From assembly GCA_964569795.1 (NCBI GenBank), contig CAZMVB010000014.1, positions 52,331 through 116,330 on the forward strand: DNA of 64,000 nt, given 5' to 3'. Source of the DNA: JAHJDS01 sp964569795. Lineage in GTDB: Bacteria; Desulfobacterota; Desulfarculia; Desulfarculales; JAHJDS01. This document shows positions 1 to 8,430 of this stretch, piece by piece (the first letter of the stretch is position 1; each line of letters starts with the position of its first letter). Position numbers and translations under genes: made by a program. The notes under the pieces are model-generated. The model made no database searches. It was not told the origin of the DNA and saw nothing but the letters and a program-made list of their open reading frames with translations.

Positions 1-480
1 TCCGCCGCCTTGCCGGAAGGCGGTCCGGCGCAAGAGGTCCACCACGGGCGCGACCGACACGTCGAACGCCCCGCCGCTGGCCCGGTGCAGCCCGGCCGAG
101 GCCCGCAGCACGGCCATCAGCTCGGGCGGCGCCGTGCGCAGGACGCCGTGCTCATTCAGGGCCGACAGGGGCGTGGCCGGATCATACCGGCTGAACACGG
201 CCGTCAGCAGGTCGATCTCTCGCCAGGCCGAGGCCAGGGCCTCCTCGGCCCGGTCCCGGCTGTCGCTCATGACGATCAGCGTCACGAACGTGCCCATGGC
301 CGGCCGGAGCTGACGCACCCGGCGTTCGGCTCGGCCGGCCCGGGCGGACGGGGTCAGAAGCGGCGTCAGTCCGCCCCCGGCCAGGCCCAGGCCCCCCAGG
401 CAGGCGGCGCGGAGAAATTGGCGGCGGTCAAAAGTCGCCCCACCAGGGCTTTCTCCCAAGGCCCTGCCTCCAGCACTCAT
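1..480 (-). CDS. apbE: ApbE-family FAD:protein FMN transferase, Tat-exported (3' part outside the window)
   Basis: The complement reads without a stop from an ATG at 480 to the window edge (160 codons), so the C-terminal half is missing. Residues 18-45 form a twin-arginine signal (DRRQFLRAACLGGLG) followed by an Ala-rich stretch. The mature part carries the ApbE signature: RPAMGTFVTL, then AEEALASAWREIDLL, FSRYDPATPLSALN, and SGGAFDVSVAPVVDL. Members of the family attach FMN covalently to Ser/Thr of exported redox subunits such as NqrC/RnfG, using Mg and FAD. The start is set by a GGGGGAG Shine-Dalgarno just upstream. No partner flavoprotein is visible inside the window. Family assignment is firm; the target protein is unknown. 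Confidence 0.9.
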   Translation of the reverse strand, partial: MSAGGRALGESPGGATFDRRQFLRAACLGGLGLAGGGLTPLLTPSARAGRAERRVRQLRPAMGTFVTLIVMSDSRDRAEEALASAWREIDLLTAVFSRYDPATPLSALNEHGVLRTAPPELMAVLRASAGLHRASGGAFDVSVAPVVDLLRRTAFRQGGG

Positions 481-540
481 GATAGTTCTCCCCCCGCGAT
501 TCAAAAAATGCCCGGCCTTGACCAACCTCCATCGGTTCGC

Positions 541-573
541 GGCCGGCCCGCCCGCTAAAAAGGCGGGCCGGCC
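541..573. other. Perfect 12-bp intercistronic hairpin
   Basis: 541-552 and 562-573 are perfectly complementary (GGCCGGCCCGCC against its reverse complement) around a 9-nt A-rich loop. It lies between the end of the metallo-hydrolase gene and the apbE start, both leftward. There is no T-run behind it on either strand, so it could be a pause or RNA-stability hairpin rather than a standard terminator. Confidence 0.5.
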
Positions 574-649
574 CGGAGCCCGGACAGTCGATTCCATCAA
601 AAACCGGCCTGTTCTCAGGCCCAGCCACCTGACTGGACCGGGCCGCCCG

Positions 650-1411
650 TCACCACCCCATCTTGCGAATCCGGACCTCGACCCCCTTGACCCCCCTCAT
701 CAGCCTTATCAATTGAGAGGTGTCGGTCTTGCCGAAGTGGTAGGGGTACAAGATCTTCGGCCGGAAGGCCGTGGCCGCGTCGGCCACCATCTTGGGGGTC
801 ATGGTATAGGGCAGATTCATGGGCAAAAAGGCGACGTCGATCTTTCTGAGGCCCTTCATCTCGGGCGTGTTCTCGGTGTCACCGGCCACATAGACCCGCT
901 TGTCGCCAAAGGTGATCACGTAGCCGTTGCCCTCGCCCTTGGGGTGCCAGGGCACCCCGGGGCGGCGCAGGCCGACGATGTTGTAGGCCGGCACGGCCTC
1001 GATCACCAGTCCCAGGACCTGGGTCTTCTGGCCGTTTTTCAGGGCCATGGCGCCCTTGATCTTGGCCGCCGCCAGGGCCGAGGCCAGGATCACGGTCCGG
1101 GGGGTCCGGATGGCCTGGATAGCCTTCAGGTCGAGGTGGTCGTAGTGGTGATGGGTGATCAGGATCAGGTCAGCCTTGGGCAGCTTGGTGTAGTCGGCCC
1201 ACCTGGTCCAGGGATCGACGTGGATGACCTTGCCCTGGAAGGTGAAGATCAGCGAGGCGTGCCGGATAAAGGTGATTTTCAGGTCCCCGGCGCTGGTCCT
1301 GATCGTGTCTGTCTGAAACATCCGGGCCGCGGCGGCCGGACCGGGCCGGCCCAGGGTCACGGCGGCCGCCGTCAGGATGGCGGCCACAATCGCGATACGC
1401 TTTACGGTCAT
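650..1411 (-). CDS. Exported metallo-beta-lactamase-fold hydrolase (UlaG/YtnP-like)
   Basis: 253 residues. The first ~28 look like a Sec signal (basic start, hydrophobic core, ending PGPAAA). The mature part has the MBL metal signature THHHYDHLD, a Gly-Asp ligand in YVAGDTENTPEM, and a late His in ILYPYHFG, the arrangement seen in the L-ascorbate-6-phosphate lactonase-like branch. Two divalent metals are expected. The ATG at 1411 follows AAGGGGG. It stands alone between apbE and the divergent metal-sensor gene. The substrate cannot be told from sequence; a periplasmic or surface hydrolase is the safe description. Confidence 0.82.
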   Translation of the reverse strand: MTVKRIAIVAAILTAAAVTLGRPGPAAAARMFQTDTIRTSAGDLKITFIRHASLIFTFQGKVIHVDPWTRWADYTKLPKADLILITHHHYDHLDLKAIQAIRTPRTVILASALAAAKIKGAMALKNGQKTQVLGLVIEAVPAYNIVGLRRPGVPWHPKGEGNGYVITFGDKRVYVAGDTENTPEMKGLRKIDVAFLPMNLPYTMTPKMVADAATAFRPKILYPYHFGKTDTSQLIRLMRGVKGVEVRIRKMGW

Positions 1412-1521
1412 GGTTGCCCCCTTGGTTATCGGTCGCTAGCGGAAGTGTAACACATCCCCTGACGGGCGAACCACATTGCTCCCGGCGTTCCAGGGATCAA
1501 AAGGGAGGGGCTCGAAAAAAA

Positions 1522-1565
1522 TTGACAAGGGAGAGTTTATTTGATATATGAACAAGTGTGCATAT
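1522..1565 (+). promoter_or_regulatory. Promoter with ArsR/SmtB-type operator over the -10 box
   Basis: TTGACA at 1522-1527, 17-nt spacer, TATATG at 1545-1550. A 9-2-9 inverted repeat, ATATGAACA-AG-TGTGCATAT (1546-1565, one mismatch), covers the -10 box and resembles SmtB/CadC operators. The apo-repressor encoded directly downstream would block RNA polymerase here and release on metal binding. Confidence 0.75.
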
Positions 1566-1583
1566 GTTTAAACGAGGTTCAAG

Positions 1584-1961
1584 GTGACGGCGAAACAAAA
1601 GGCGGACTTGGTCGATGACGGGACCTGCCAGATCCAGTGCGTTCACCTGGACCGGCTGATCCAGGCCCGGCAGACGGCCGTCCCGGAGCGGGACCTGGAC
1701 CGGCTGGGCCTGATCTACAAGGCCTTCGGCGATCCGACCCGCCTCAAAATCCTGTCCGGGCTCCGGGGCGGCGAGATGTGCGTCTGCGACCTGGCCGCCT
1801 GGCTGGGGCTCTCCCCGTCGGCGGTGTCCCATCAACTGCGGCGGCTCAAGGACCTGGCCCTGGTCAGGAGCCGCCGCGACGGGAAGATCGTTTATTACGC
1901 CCTGGATGACGACCACGTGGCCGACCTGCTCCGGATCGGCCTGGAACACGTCCGCGAGTGA
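1584..1961 (+). CDS. ArsR/SmtB-family metal-sensing repressor, CadC-like
   Basis: 125 residues, winged-helix ArsR fold (KAFGDPTRLKILSGL, then LSPSAVSHQLRRLKDLALV as recognition helix). It has an N-terminal Cys pair C15/C19 and a CxC pair C66/C68 in the alpha-3 region (EMCVCDLA). The spacings (15 to 66 = 51; 19 to 68 = 49) equal those of the four cadmium ligands in staphylococcal CadC (7/58 and 11/60), so a soft-metal Cd/Pb/Zn-type site is likely; arsenic sensing is the alternative. GTG start at 1584 behind CGAGG. The permease gene begins 7 nt after the stop, so sensor and transporter form one autoregulated operon. Confidence 0.9.
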   Translation: MTAKQKADLVDDGTCQIQCVHLDRLIQARQTAVPERDLDRLGLIYKAFGDPTRLKILSGLRGGEMCVCDLAAWLGLSPSAVSHQLRRLKDLALVRSRRDGKIVYYALDDDHVADLLRIGLEHVRE

Positions 1962-1968
1962 GGTTGGC

Positions 1969-3237
1969 GTGCATTTCATCCTGAACGTGCTGTCCGAGTC
2001 CTGGCGGCTCCTGGTGGAGTCGTCGATCTACATCCTGTTCGGCCTGGTGGTGGCCGGGATGCTCAAGGTCTTCATCGACCCGTCCCTGGTGGCCCGGCAC
2101 CTGGGGCGGGGCCGCTTCTGGTCGGTGGTCAAGGCGGCCCTGTTCGGGGTGCCCATCCCGCTTTGAAGTTGCGGCGTGCTGCCGGCGGCAGCATCCATGA
2201 GGCGGCAGGGGGCCAACCGCGGGGCCACCACGGCCTTCCTGATCTCGACGCCCGAGTCGGGCGTGGATTCCATGGCGGTGACCTACGCCCTGATCGATCC
2301 GGTGATGACCGTGGCCCGGCCCGTGTCGGCCCTGGCCGCGGCGGTGACCGCCGGCGTGATCGAGAATCTGACCGGCAAAGAGACAAATAACCAGGCGGCG
2401 CCGCCGGACCTATCCTGTCCGGTGGACAACTGCTGCGACGGGCTGGACTGCCCGCCCGTCATCCACCGCCACCATCACAGCCTGGTCGGCAAGGTCAAGG
2501 CCGGCCTGTCCTTTGCCGTCCGGGATCTGTGGGCCGACCTGGCCGGCTGGTTCTTCGTGGGCCTGATTCTGGCCGGATTGATCGTGGTCCTGGTGCCGAC
2601 CGAGCTGCTGACCGGGGTGTTGGGCGGCGGCCTGTCCTCGATGCTGATCATGCTGGTGGTGGGGCTGCCGCTCTACATCTGCGCCACGGCCTCGACGCCC
2701 ATCGCCGCGGCCCTGATCCTGAAGGGGGTCAGCCCCGGGGCGGCGCTGGTCTTTCTGCTGGTCGGTCCGGCGACCAACGTCACCTCGCTGACCATGGTCA
2801 CGGGCCTCATGGGCAAGCGGGCCACGGCCGTCTATCTGGTCACCTTGTCGGTCGTGGCCGTGCTCTGCGGTCTGGCCCTGGATCAGGTTTACGCCCTGCT
2901 GGGCACGGCGGCGGCCCCGGGCGCGGCGGCCGAGGTGGGCCGGTACGTGGCCCAGTGGAGCCCTTTTGCCTGGCCGTTGTCCTCGATCAAGGCCGTGGCG
3001 GCCCAGGTGGTGGGCGGGGTCGAGTCCGAGGTCCTTCCCCTCTGGCTGGAAGTGGCCGGGGCCGTGGCGCTCCTGGCGCTGTCCGTGCCGCCCCTGGGGC
3101 GCCGCCTGTGGTCGGCCCTCCCCGGGCGCCGGGCCCGGGCCGCGGCCGGCTGCGCCTGCAGCGCCCATTCGGAGGCCCGCCGACCCCAGGGGGCGGACCT
3201 CTTCCCCATGGCCGGGGAGGTCCATCCTAAAAAATAA
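1969..3237 (+). CDS. SO_0444-family Cu/Zn efflux permease, selenoprotein (Sec66)
   Basis: One reading frame from GTG 1969 to 3237, interrupted only by TGA at 2164-2166. Decoded as Sec it gives 422 residues. The N-terminal part (VARHLGRGRF, VVKAALFGVPIPL) and the rest (SCGVLPAA, RRQGANRGATTAFLISTPES) join exactly at the family motif PLCSCG, with Sec in place of the first Cys (U66-S-C68). A SECIS-like hairpin follows. No frameshift is needed. The protein has about 8-10 membrane segments, a Cys/His-rich loop (DNCCDGLDC, HRHHH) and a Cys/His tail (CACSAH), suggesting metal handling. It is co-transcribed with the CadC-like sensor. The family (DUF318/YraQ-like) is predicted to export metal; the exact ion is inferred. 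Confidence 0.88.
2164..2194 (+). promoter_or_regulatory. Bacterial SECIS-like element for the permease
   Basis: After the TGA (2164-2166), 2176-2183 pairs with 2187-2194 (GTGCTGCC with GGCAGCAT; outermost pair G-U), giving an 8-bp stem. The apical loop GGC (2184-2186) starts 17 nt after the TGA. A G in the first two loop positions and a TGA-to-loop distance of 16-37 nt are the published bacterial SECIS rules; both hold. Confidence 0.8.
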
Positions 3238-3281
3238 GTCCTCTGGAACGCCCCGGTCCTGGTCCGTCAAGGCCAAAGGGC

Positions 3282-4346
3282 TCAATGCCCGGTGCGGTAC
3301 AGGCCGGCCCGCCTCAGTTCCGGGTCGCGGATCAGGCCGTAGCGCCCCAGAAAGGCCAGCGAGGCCCATTGCCCCGGGATGCCGTATCTGTTCTTGAGGG
3401 TCCCGATTTCCAGGGGCATGCTCGGGGCGGCGGCCCGGTCCCGGGTGGGATTATCAGTGTAATCGGCGGCGTAATTCAGCAAACCCAGGACCAGGTCGGC
3501 CTCCTGCTCGAACCCGCCGTCCTGGAGGTGATCCAGGGTGGGGCGGGAGGAGCGGATCGTGGGCCGGGCCGCCTCAAAGCTGTTGGCCAGGCGCAGATTA
3601 TACCAGTAATCGTCCGGGATCGAGGTCCGGGCCACCTGGGCGGCCGTGACCACGGGCGTGAACAGCTCGACGGCCAGCATCTTCAGCCGCCGGGCGGCAA
3701 AGGAAATCTGGAGGTCCCGGCGCTGGCCCTGGAATTCGTCCGGGACCGGCAGGCGCTGCAGGTAATCCACCACAATCGCCGCCACCGGCCGGACGCGGGA
3801 CACCCGCCGGGCGTGGACCAGCAAGTCATCCACGGTCCATTGCGGCCGGTAAACGATGATCAACCGCCCCTCCCAGGTCCGCAGCGTGCGGCGGGCCTGT
3901 TCCAGCCCGGCCGGATCGGGCCAGTCCGATCTCTGCCGGGGGTCATGCATGTAGTCCCGGATCTCGTTGGCCGACCAGCCGGCCTTGGTGTCGGCCGACA
4001 GGATGGACAGCAACCGATGGTAAATGCGGACCTCGGGCTCCTCGGCCGTGTAGAACAGGAAGATGCCCTGGTTTTCGGCGGCGCCGACGTCGGCTTTCAG
4101 CCAGTTGGTCAGCAGGCAGACCAGGGTCGAGGTCTTGCCGTGCCCGGTCCGGCCGGCGATGATGGCCAGTTCCCCGGCGTGGAACTTCACGTCCAGATCG
4201 TTCAGGGACAGCCAGCCCGAGTAGCGGCCCGGCGGCAGATTGGCGCTGGCCAGGTCCAGACGTTCGACCGAAAAAGGCAGGGGCTGCTTTTCCTCCTGTT
4301 CCAGGGCGGAGGATTCGAGGACTTGGTTCAGTTCGTCGTCGGCCAT
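3282..4346 (-). CDS. DnaB-like RecA-fold ATPase without DnaB N-domain
   Basis: 354 residues. The core resembles the DnaB helicase C-terminal domain: Walker A GRTGHGKTS, a strand ending in FLFYTAEEPE, Walker B IVVDYLQRLP, a Q-containing sensor stretch PVVTAAQVAR, and IGTLKNRYG near the end. The DnaB N-terminal domain is absent: only ~50 residues precede the ATPase part. ATG at 4346 follows GGAGGG. It is convergent with the permease and has no replication genes nearby, so the main replicative helicase is unlikely. It may be a remnant or specialised KaiC/DnaB-like ATPase. Fold secure, role unknown. Confidence 0.75.
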   Translation of the reverse strand: MADDELNQVLESSALEQEEKQPLPFSVERLDLASANLPPGRYSGWLSLNDLDVKFHAGELAIIAGRTGHGKTSTLVCLLTNWLKADVGAAENQGIFLFYTAEEPEVRIYHRLLSILSADTKAGWSANEIRDYMHDPRQRSDWPDPAGLEQARRTLRTWEGRLIIVYRPQWTVDDLLVHARRVSRVRPVAAIVVDYLQRLPVPDEFQGQRRDLQISFAARRLKMLAVELFTPVVTAAQVARTSIPDDYWYNLRLANSFEAARPTIRSSRPTLDHLQDGGFEQEADLVLGLLNYAADYTDNPTRDRAAAPSMPLEIGTLKNRYGIPGQWASLAFLGRYGLIRDPELRRAGLYRTGH

Positions 4347-4508
4347 TGTTCCCTCCAGGGCGTTTGACTTGGCAACCCATTATACCCCATTATGACCGGA
4401 CTCGAAACGCGGCCGGGCCGCCGGGTCGAACTTGACCGTTTCAAGCCGACGGTGTAGAGGGAAGGTCGGCCTCGACCCGGGCCGACCGAACGCCGGCGGG
4501 AGCAAACC

Positions 4509-5417
4509 TTGCAGATAAAAAACCTGATCATGTTCGTGGTGGCCATGGCCGGGCTGGCCGTCGGCATCTTCCTGCCCGGACCTTCCCGGTTGGTCTATCC
4601 CTACATCCTGTACCTGATGATGGTCATCCTGTTTCTGAGCTTCATCCGGCTCGAACTGGAACACGTGACCAAGATCGGACCGCGGGACGTGGCGGATCTC
4701 ACCGCGCTGACCGGGCTCAAGCTGGCGGTGCTCCCGGCCGGCCTGTGGGCGGTCTGCCGCCTGGTGTGGCCCGAGCAGGCCCTGGCCGTACTGCTGCTGT
4801 CCGGCGTGTCCACCGGGGTGACGGCCCCCTTTTTCGCCGGGATATTCCGGGCCAACGTACCGCGGATCCTGCAACTGACCGTGCTGACCTCGATCCTGGT
4901 GCCGCTGACCCTGCCGGCCCTGGTCAAGCTCTTGCTGGGCGGCAGCCTGGACATCAGTTTCTGGCACATGGTCCGGCTGCTGTTGTGGGTCATCTTCGTG
5001 CCCCTGATCCTGGCCGTGCTCGGCCGGCGTTTCACGCCAAGACTGATCGCCCGGATCGATCGCTGGCAGTATCCCATTTCCCTGGTCATGTTTTTCGTGA
5101 TCAACGCGGCCGTGTTTTCGGTCTATTCGGGCACCCTGATTCGGGACGCCCGGCACGTCCTGTGGGCCGCGGCCATGGCCTGCGCCCTGGGGATCATTTA
5201 CGCCGGGACGGGCGCCTTGTACGGCCTGGCCCGGGGCCGGTGGGGCGACGTCCTGACCGGGGCCACGGGCATGGGTTTCATCAACAACGTTTTGGTGATC
5301 GTGTTCGCGGCCAAGTTTTTCGGCAAACAGGGACCGCTCCTGGCGGCGATGTACATGATTCCGTTCTTCGGATTGTTGATCCCCCTGGGCTGGCTGGCCA
5401 AAAAAAACAGTATTTGA
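4509..5417 (+). CDS. Bile acid:sodium symporter (BASS) family transporter
   Basis: 302 residues, almost entirely hydrophobic with about 9-10 membrane helices. The family-like crossover motifs GVSTGVTAPFFAG (around residue 103) and GMGFINNVLVIVFAA (around 258) are present. BASS proteins couple sodium entry to uptake of organic anions (bile acids, pyruvate, pantoate and others); the substrate here is unknown. TTG start at 4509 with GGGAG upstream. Divergent from the DnaB-like gene and convergent with the alcohol dehydrogenase, so probably a single-gene transcript. Confidence 0.82.
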   Translation: MQIKNLIMFVVAMAGLAVGIFLPGPSRLVYPYILYLMMVILFLSFIRLELEHVTKIGPRDVADLTALTGLKLAVLPAGLWAVCRLVWPEQALAVLLLSGVSTGVTAPFFAGIFRANVPRILQLTVLTSILVPLTLPALVKLLLGGSLDISFWHMVRLLLWVIFVPLILAVLGRRFTPRLIARIDRWQYPISLVMFFVINAAVFSVYSGTLIRDARHVLWAAAMACALGIIYAGTGALYGLARGRWGDVLTGATGMGFINNVLVIVFAAKFFGKQGPLLAAMYMIPFFGLLIPLGWLAKKNSI

Positions 5418-5562
5418 ATCGGGGAATCAGGCCCGCCGCTTGATCAAGGTCAGGACGTTTTGATTCGGCCGGCGCCGGTAGCGGACCTCGTCCTTCAGCC
5501 AACGCAGAACCAAATTATCATATTGACCTCGATCACTCTGGCCTTTTGGTTCAAGGGCCGGT

Positions 5563-6567
5563 CTAGGCGTCAACTACCAGGACCGCCGCGCCGTTTATCC
5601 GGCCCTGTTTCAGGTCCTGGAGGGCCTGGTTGGCCTCCTGATACGGAAAAGTCTGGACCTCGGTCCTGACCGGGATCCGGGCCGCCGCGTCTAAAAGTCC
5701 CTGGCCGTCGGCCCGGGTCGAGTTGGCCACCGACCGGATCACCCGCTCGTGCCAGAGGTGCTTCTGGTAGTCCAGGGGCGGGGTGGGACTCATGTAGATG
5801 CCGCCCAATGCCAGGGTCCCGCCCGGTTTCAGGACCCGCAGGGCCTCGGGCACCAGGGACCCGGCCGGGGCGAAGATGATCGCCCCGTCCAGTTTTTCGG
5901 GCGGATCGTCCTCGGCCCGGCCCACCCAGGTGGCGCCCAGCTTGCGGGCCAGGTCCTGATGGCCCAGGCCCCGGGTAAACACCAAAACCTCGACCCCCTG
6001 ATTCACGGCGATCTGGACCAGGATGTGGGCCGCCGCGCCGAAGCCGTACAGGCCCAGGCGCTGTCCCGGCTTGACCCCGCTCAGCCGGTACGACCGGAAG
6101 CCGATTATCCCGGCGCACATGAGCGGCGCGGCCTCGACGTCGGAAAAGCCCTCGGGAATTTGGTACGCAAAGTCCTCGTCCACCAGGGCGAACGGGGCGA
6201 ACCCGCCGTGGGCGTGCAGCCCGGTGAATTTTATGTCCGGGCACAGGTTCTCGTCGCCCCGTAAACAGAACTCGCATTTCCCGCAGGCCCAATGCAGCCA
6301 GGCCAGGCCCACCCGGTCGCCGAGTTGAAATCGCCGGCAGTCAGGCCCCTGCTTGTCCACCCGGCCGACGACCTGGTGGCCGGGGATGATGGGCAGCCGA
6401 GGCAATTCGAGTTCGCCCTCGACGGTGTGCAGGTCAGTGTGGCACACCCCGCAGACATTGACCTTGACTCTGATCTGTCCGGGGCCGGGTTCGGGAACGG
6501 GTATTTCGGTCGGAATCAGCGGGTCGTCCTCGACCGGCCGCGGGCTTTCGAGCATCATCGCCAGCAT
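5563..6567 (-). CDS. Zinc-dependent alcohol dehydrogenase (MDR family)
   Basis: 334 residues. Catalytic zinc ligands are in CGVCHTDLH and GHQVVGRV; the structural zinc site is the four-Cys cluster CGKCEFCLRGDENLC; the Rossmann nucleotide site is GLYGFGAAAH. This pattern fits the AdhA/AdhP-like zinc alcohol dehydrogenases that oxidise primary alcohols or reduce aldehydes with NAD(P). Full length for the family. It stands alone, convergent with the symporter gene. The substrate is not predictable. Confidence 0.9.
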   Translation of the reverse strand: MLAMMLESPRPVEDDPLIPTEIPVPEPGPGQIRVKVNVCGVCHTDLHTVEGELELPRLPIIPGHQVVGRVDKQGPDCRRFQLGDRVGLAWLHWACGKCEFCLRGDENLCPDIKFTGLHAHGGFAPFALVDEDFAYQIPEGFSDVEAAPLMCAGIIGFRSYRLSGVKPGQRLGLYGFGAAAHILVQIAVNQGVEVLVFTRGLGHQDLARKLGATWVGRAEDDPPEKLDGAIIFAPAGSLVPEALRVLKPGGTLALGGIYMSPTPPLDYQKHLWHERVIRSVANSTRADGQGLLDAAARIPVRTEVQTFPYQEANQALQDLKQGRINGAAVLVVDA

Positions 6568-6633
6568 CTCGTCCCTCCCGGATTGATCATAAGACTTATA
6601 TTGGATTAGTGTCGGCCGGGGGGGCGGCCGATG

Positions 6634-7242
6634 TCAAACAACGGGGCCGGGACCAGTCAAATCAGACCCGGTTTCAGCCGCGGACCGGATGCGTTCCCAT
6701 AATCTATCGAATCCAAGTCGAGTGTGTGCCGAAAAAGGCAGGGGCGTCAAATCCAGTTCGCCCAACGAGGCGGCCAGCTTGTCGATGATCGACTTGGCCT
6801 GGCTCTTCTTGAGCTTGTCCACCTTGGTGAAGACCACCTGGCAGGTCCGCCCGGTGTCCTTCAGCCAGGCCATCAGGTCCCGCTCCTCCTGGCCCGGCTC
6901 GCGCCTGGGGTCCAGGAGCAGGATCACCAGGGCCAGGTTTTTCGCACGGCCCAGATAGGCCTCGACCAGGGGCCGCCAGGCGGCCTGCATGGCCCGGGGC
7001 ACCTTGGCAAAGCCGTAACCGGGCAGATCGACAAAGCACAATTCTCGACCCACCTCGAAGAAATTGATCTCCCGGGTCCGGCCCGGAGTCGAAGAGGTGC
7101 GCACCAGGTTCTTGCGATTAAGCAGGCAGTTGATCAGGGAGGATTTGCCCACGTTGGACCGGCCGGCAAAGGCGATCTCGGTCCGGTCGTGCTCGGGGAA
7201 CTGGTCGGGCCGGGTGGCGGCAGTCAGGAAGCGGGCCTCCAC
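6634..7242 (-). CDS. engB: Ribosome biogenesis GTPase EngB (YsxC/YihA)
   Basis: 202 residues. G1 GRSNVGKSSLIN, G2 region with TSSTPGRTREINF, G3 DLPGYGFAKV and G4 TKVDK are all present, as in the essential EngB GTPases that help assemble the 50S subunit. Its start lies 6 nt beyond the stop of the aminotransferase gene, so it is the last gene of the leftward pgpA-to-engB operon. Confidence 0.95.
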   Translation of the reverse strand: MEARFLTAATRPDQFPEHDRTEIAFAGRSNVGKSSLINCLLNRKNLVRTSSTPGRTREINFFEVGRELCFVDLPGYGFAKVPRAMQAAWRPLVEAYLGRAKNLALVILLLDPRREPGQEERDLMAWLKDTGRTCQVVFTKVDKLKKSQAKSIIDKLAASLGELDLTPLPFSAHTRLGFDRLWERIRSAAETGSDLTGPGPVV

Positions 7243-7248
7243 GACGAC

Positions 7249-8430
7249 CTACCCCGTCGCCGTCTTACCCGGAAATTTTTCACTCAGGTATCTTTCCAGA
7301 CGGTCCATGGCCCGGGCGATGTTTTCGATGGAGTTGGCATAGGTGAAACGCAGATAACCCTCGGCCCCGGGGCCGAAGTCGATGCCCGGCGTCACCCCGA
7401 CGTGGGCCCGCTCCAGGATGTCAAAGGCCAGATCGAACGAGTTTTCCGCCAGGTGCCCGGCCCCGACCAGGACGTAAAAGGCCCCGGTGGGCGGGTTTTT
7501 CAGGCCGAAGCCCATGTCCCGGAGGCGCTTTATCATGAACCGCCGCCGTTCGTCATAGATGGCCCTCATCCGGGCCACGTCCTCGCCGGCGCAGGTCAAC
7601 GCGGCCAGGCCGGCCCACTGACTGACCGACGGCGGGCAGATGAAGAAATTCTGGCTCATTTTCTGTAAAACCCGGACCAGGACCGGCGGGACGACCAGGT
7701 AGCCCAGCCGCCAGCCGGTCATGGCGTACAGCTTGGAGAAACCGTTCATGACCACGGCCCGGTCGGTCGGCCCGTCGAAGAACTCGAAGATCGAGTTCTC
7801 CCGGCCCTCATAGACCAGGCCGTGGTAGATCTCGTCCGAGACGACCATCGGCCCCAGCTCGGCGATCTGCATCATTCGCTCCGCGGACAGCAGGTGCCCG
7901 GTCGGGTTGGCCGGCGAGTTGATGAGGATGGCCCGGGTGCGCTCGGTGATGCACCGGGCGATGTCCTCGGGCCGCAGTTGCCAGCCGTCCTCCTCGAAAA
8001 CGTCCACCAGGATTGGCACGCCGCCCACGAAGTTGACCACGTTGGGATAGCAGGCGTAGCCGGGATTGGCCATGATCACCTCGTCGCCCGGCTCGAGCAT
8101 GGCGGCGAACAGGATCAGCATCCCGGGCGATGTCCCGGCGGTGACAACCACCTGCTCGGGCGAGAAGGTGGTCCCATACCTCTGGTGGTGGTACGCGGCC
8201 ACGGCCTCGCGGAGGGGCCACAGCCCCAGGCTGTGGGTGTAGTGGGTCTGGTTGTCGCCCACGGCACTGCGCGCCGCCTCGAGGACGCACTCCGGCGTGT
8301 CAAAGTCGGGCTCGCCGACCTCGAGATGGATGATGTCCGCCCCGGCCCGCTCCAGCTCCTGGGCCCGCTCCAGGACGTCCATGGCCAGAAACGGCGGGAT
8401 GTCCCTGGCCCGCCGGCAGCACTCGACCAT
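7249..8430 (-). CDS. Class I/II PLP-dependent aminotransferase
   Basis: 393 residues, fold type I. Visible motifs: substrate region LEVGEPDFDTPE, NSPANPTGH with the ring-contacting Asn, and the PLP lysine in GFSKLYAMTGWRLGY followed by the phosphate/carboxylate-binding Arg. It belongs to the aspartate/alanine-type aminotransferases. Its ATG overlaps the hisG stop by one base (TGATG), indicating translational coupling. Position after hisG hints at histidinol-phosphate transamination, but the sequence is closer to general aspartate-type enzymes than to HisC; this is undecided. Confidence 0.88.
   Translation of the reverse strand: MVECCRRARDIPPFLAMDVLERAQELERAGADIIHLEVGEPDFDTPECVLEAARSAVGDNQTHYTHSLGLWPLREAVAAYHHQRYGTTFSPEQVVVTAGTSPGMLILFAAMLEPGDEVIMANPGYACYPNVVNFVGGVPILVDVFEEDGWQLRPEDIARCITERTRAILINSPANPTGHLLSAERMMQIAELGPMVVSDEIYHGLVYEGRENSIFEFFDGPTDRAVVMNGFSKLYAMTGWRLGYLVVPPVLVRVLQKMSQNFFICPPSVSQWAGLAALTCAGEDVARMRAIYDERRRFMIKRLRDMGFGLKNPPTGAFYVLVGAGHLAENSFDLAFDILERAHVGVTPGIDFGPGAEGYLRFTYANSIENIARAMDRLERYLSEKFPGKTATG

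Noticed and set aside
1969..2166. Permease as a truncated pseudogene with a restart at 2176
   Set aside because: The only disruption is a TGA exactly at a conserved Cys, the frame is unbroken on both sides, and a SECIS-like hairpin follows; decay would rarely hit that codon and keep the rest.
428..5156. Many long open frames opposite GC-rich genes (for example 479-1450, 2410-3369, 3285-4367, 4380-5156)
   Set aside because: GC-rich codon use leaves antisense frames open; their products are Gly/Arg/Gln/His-rich with no motifs, while the opposite strand has clear families.
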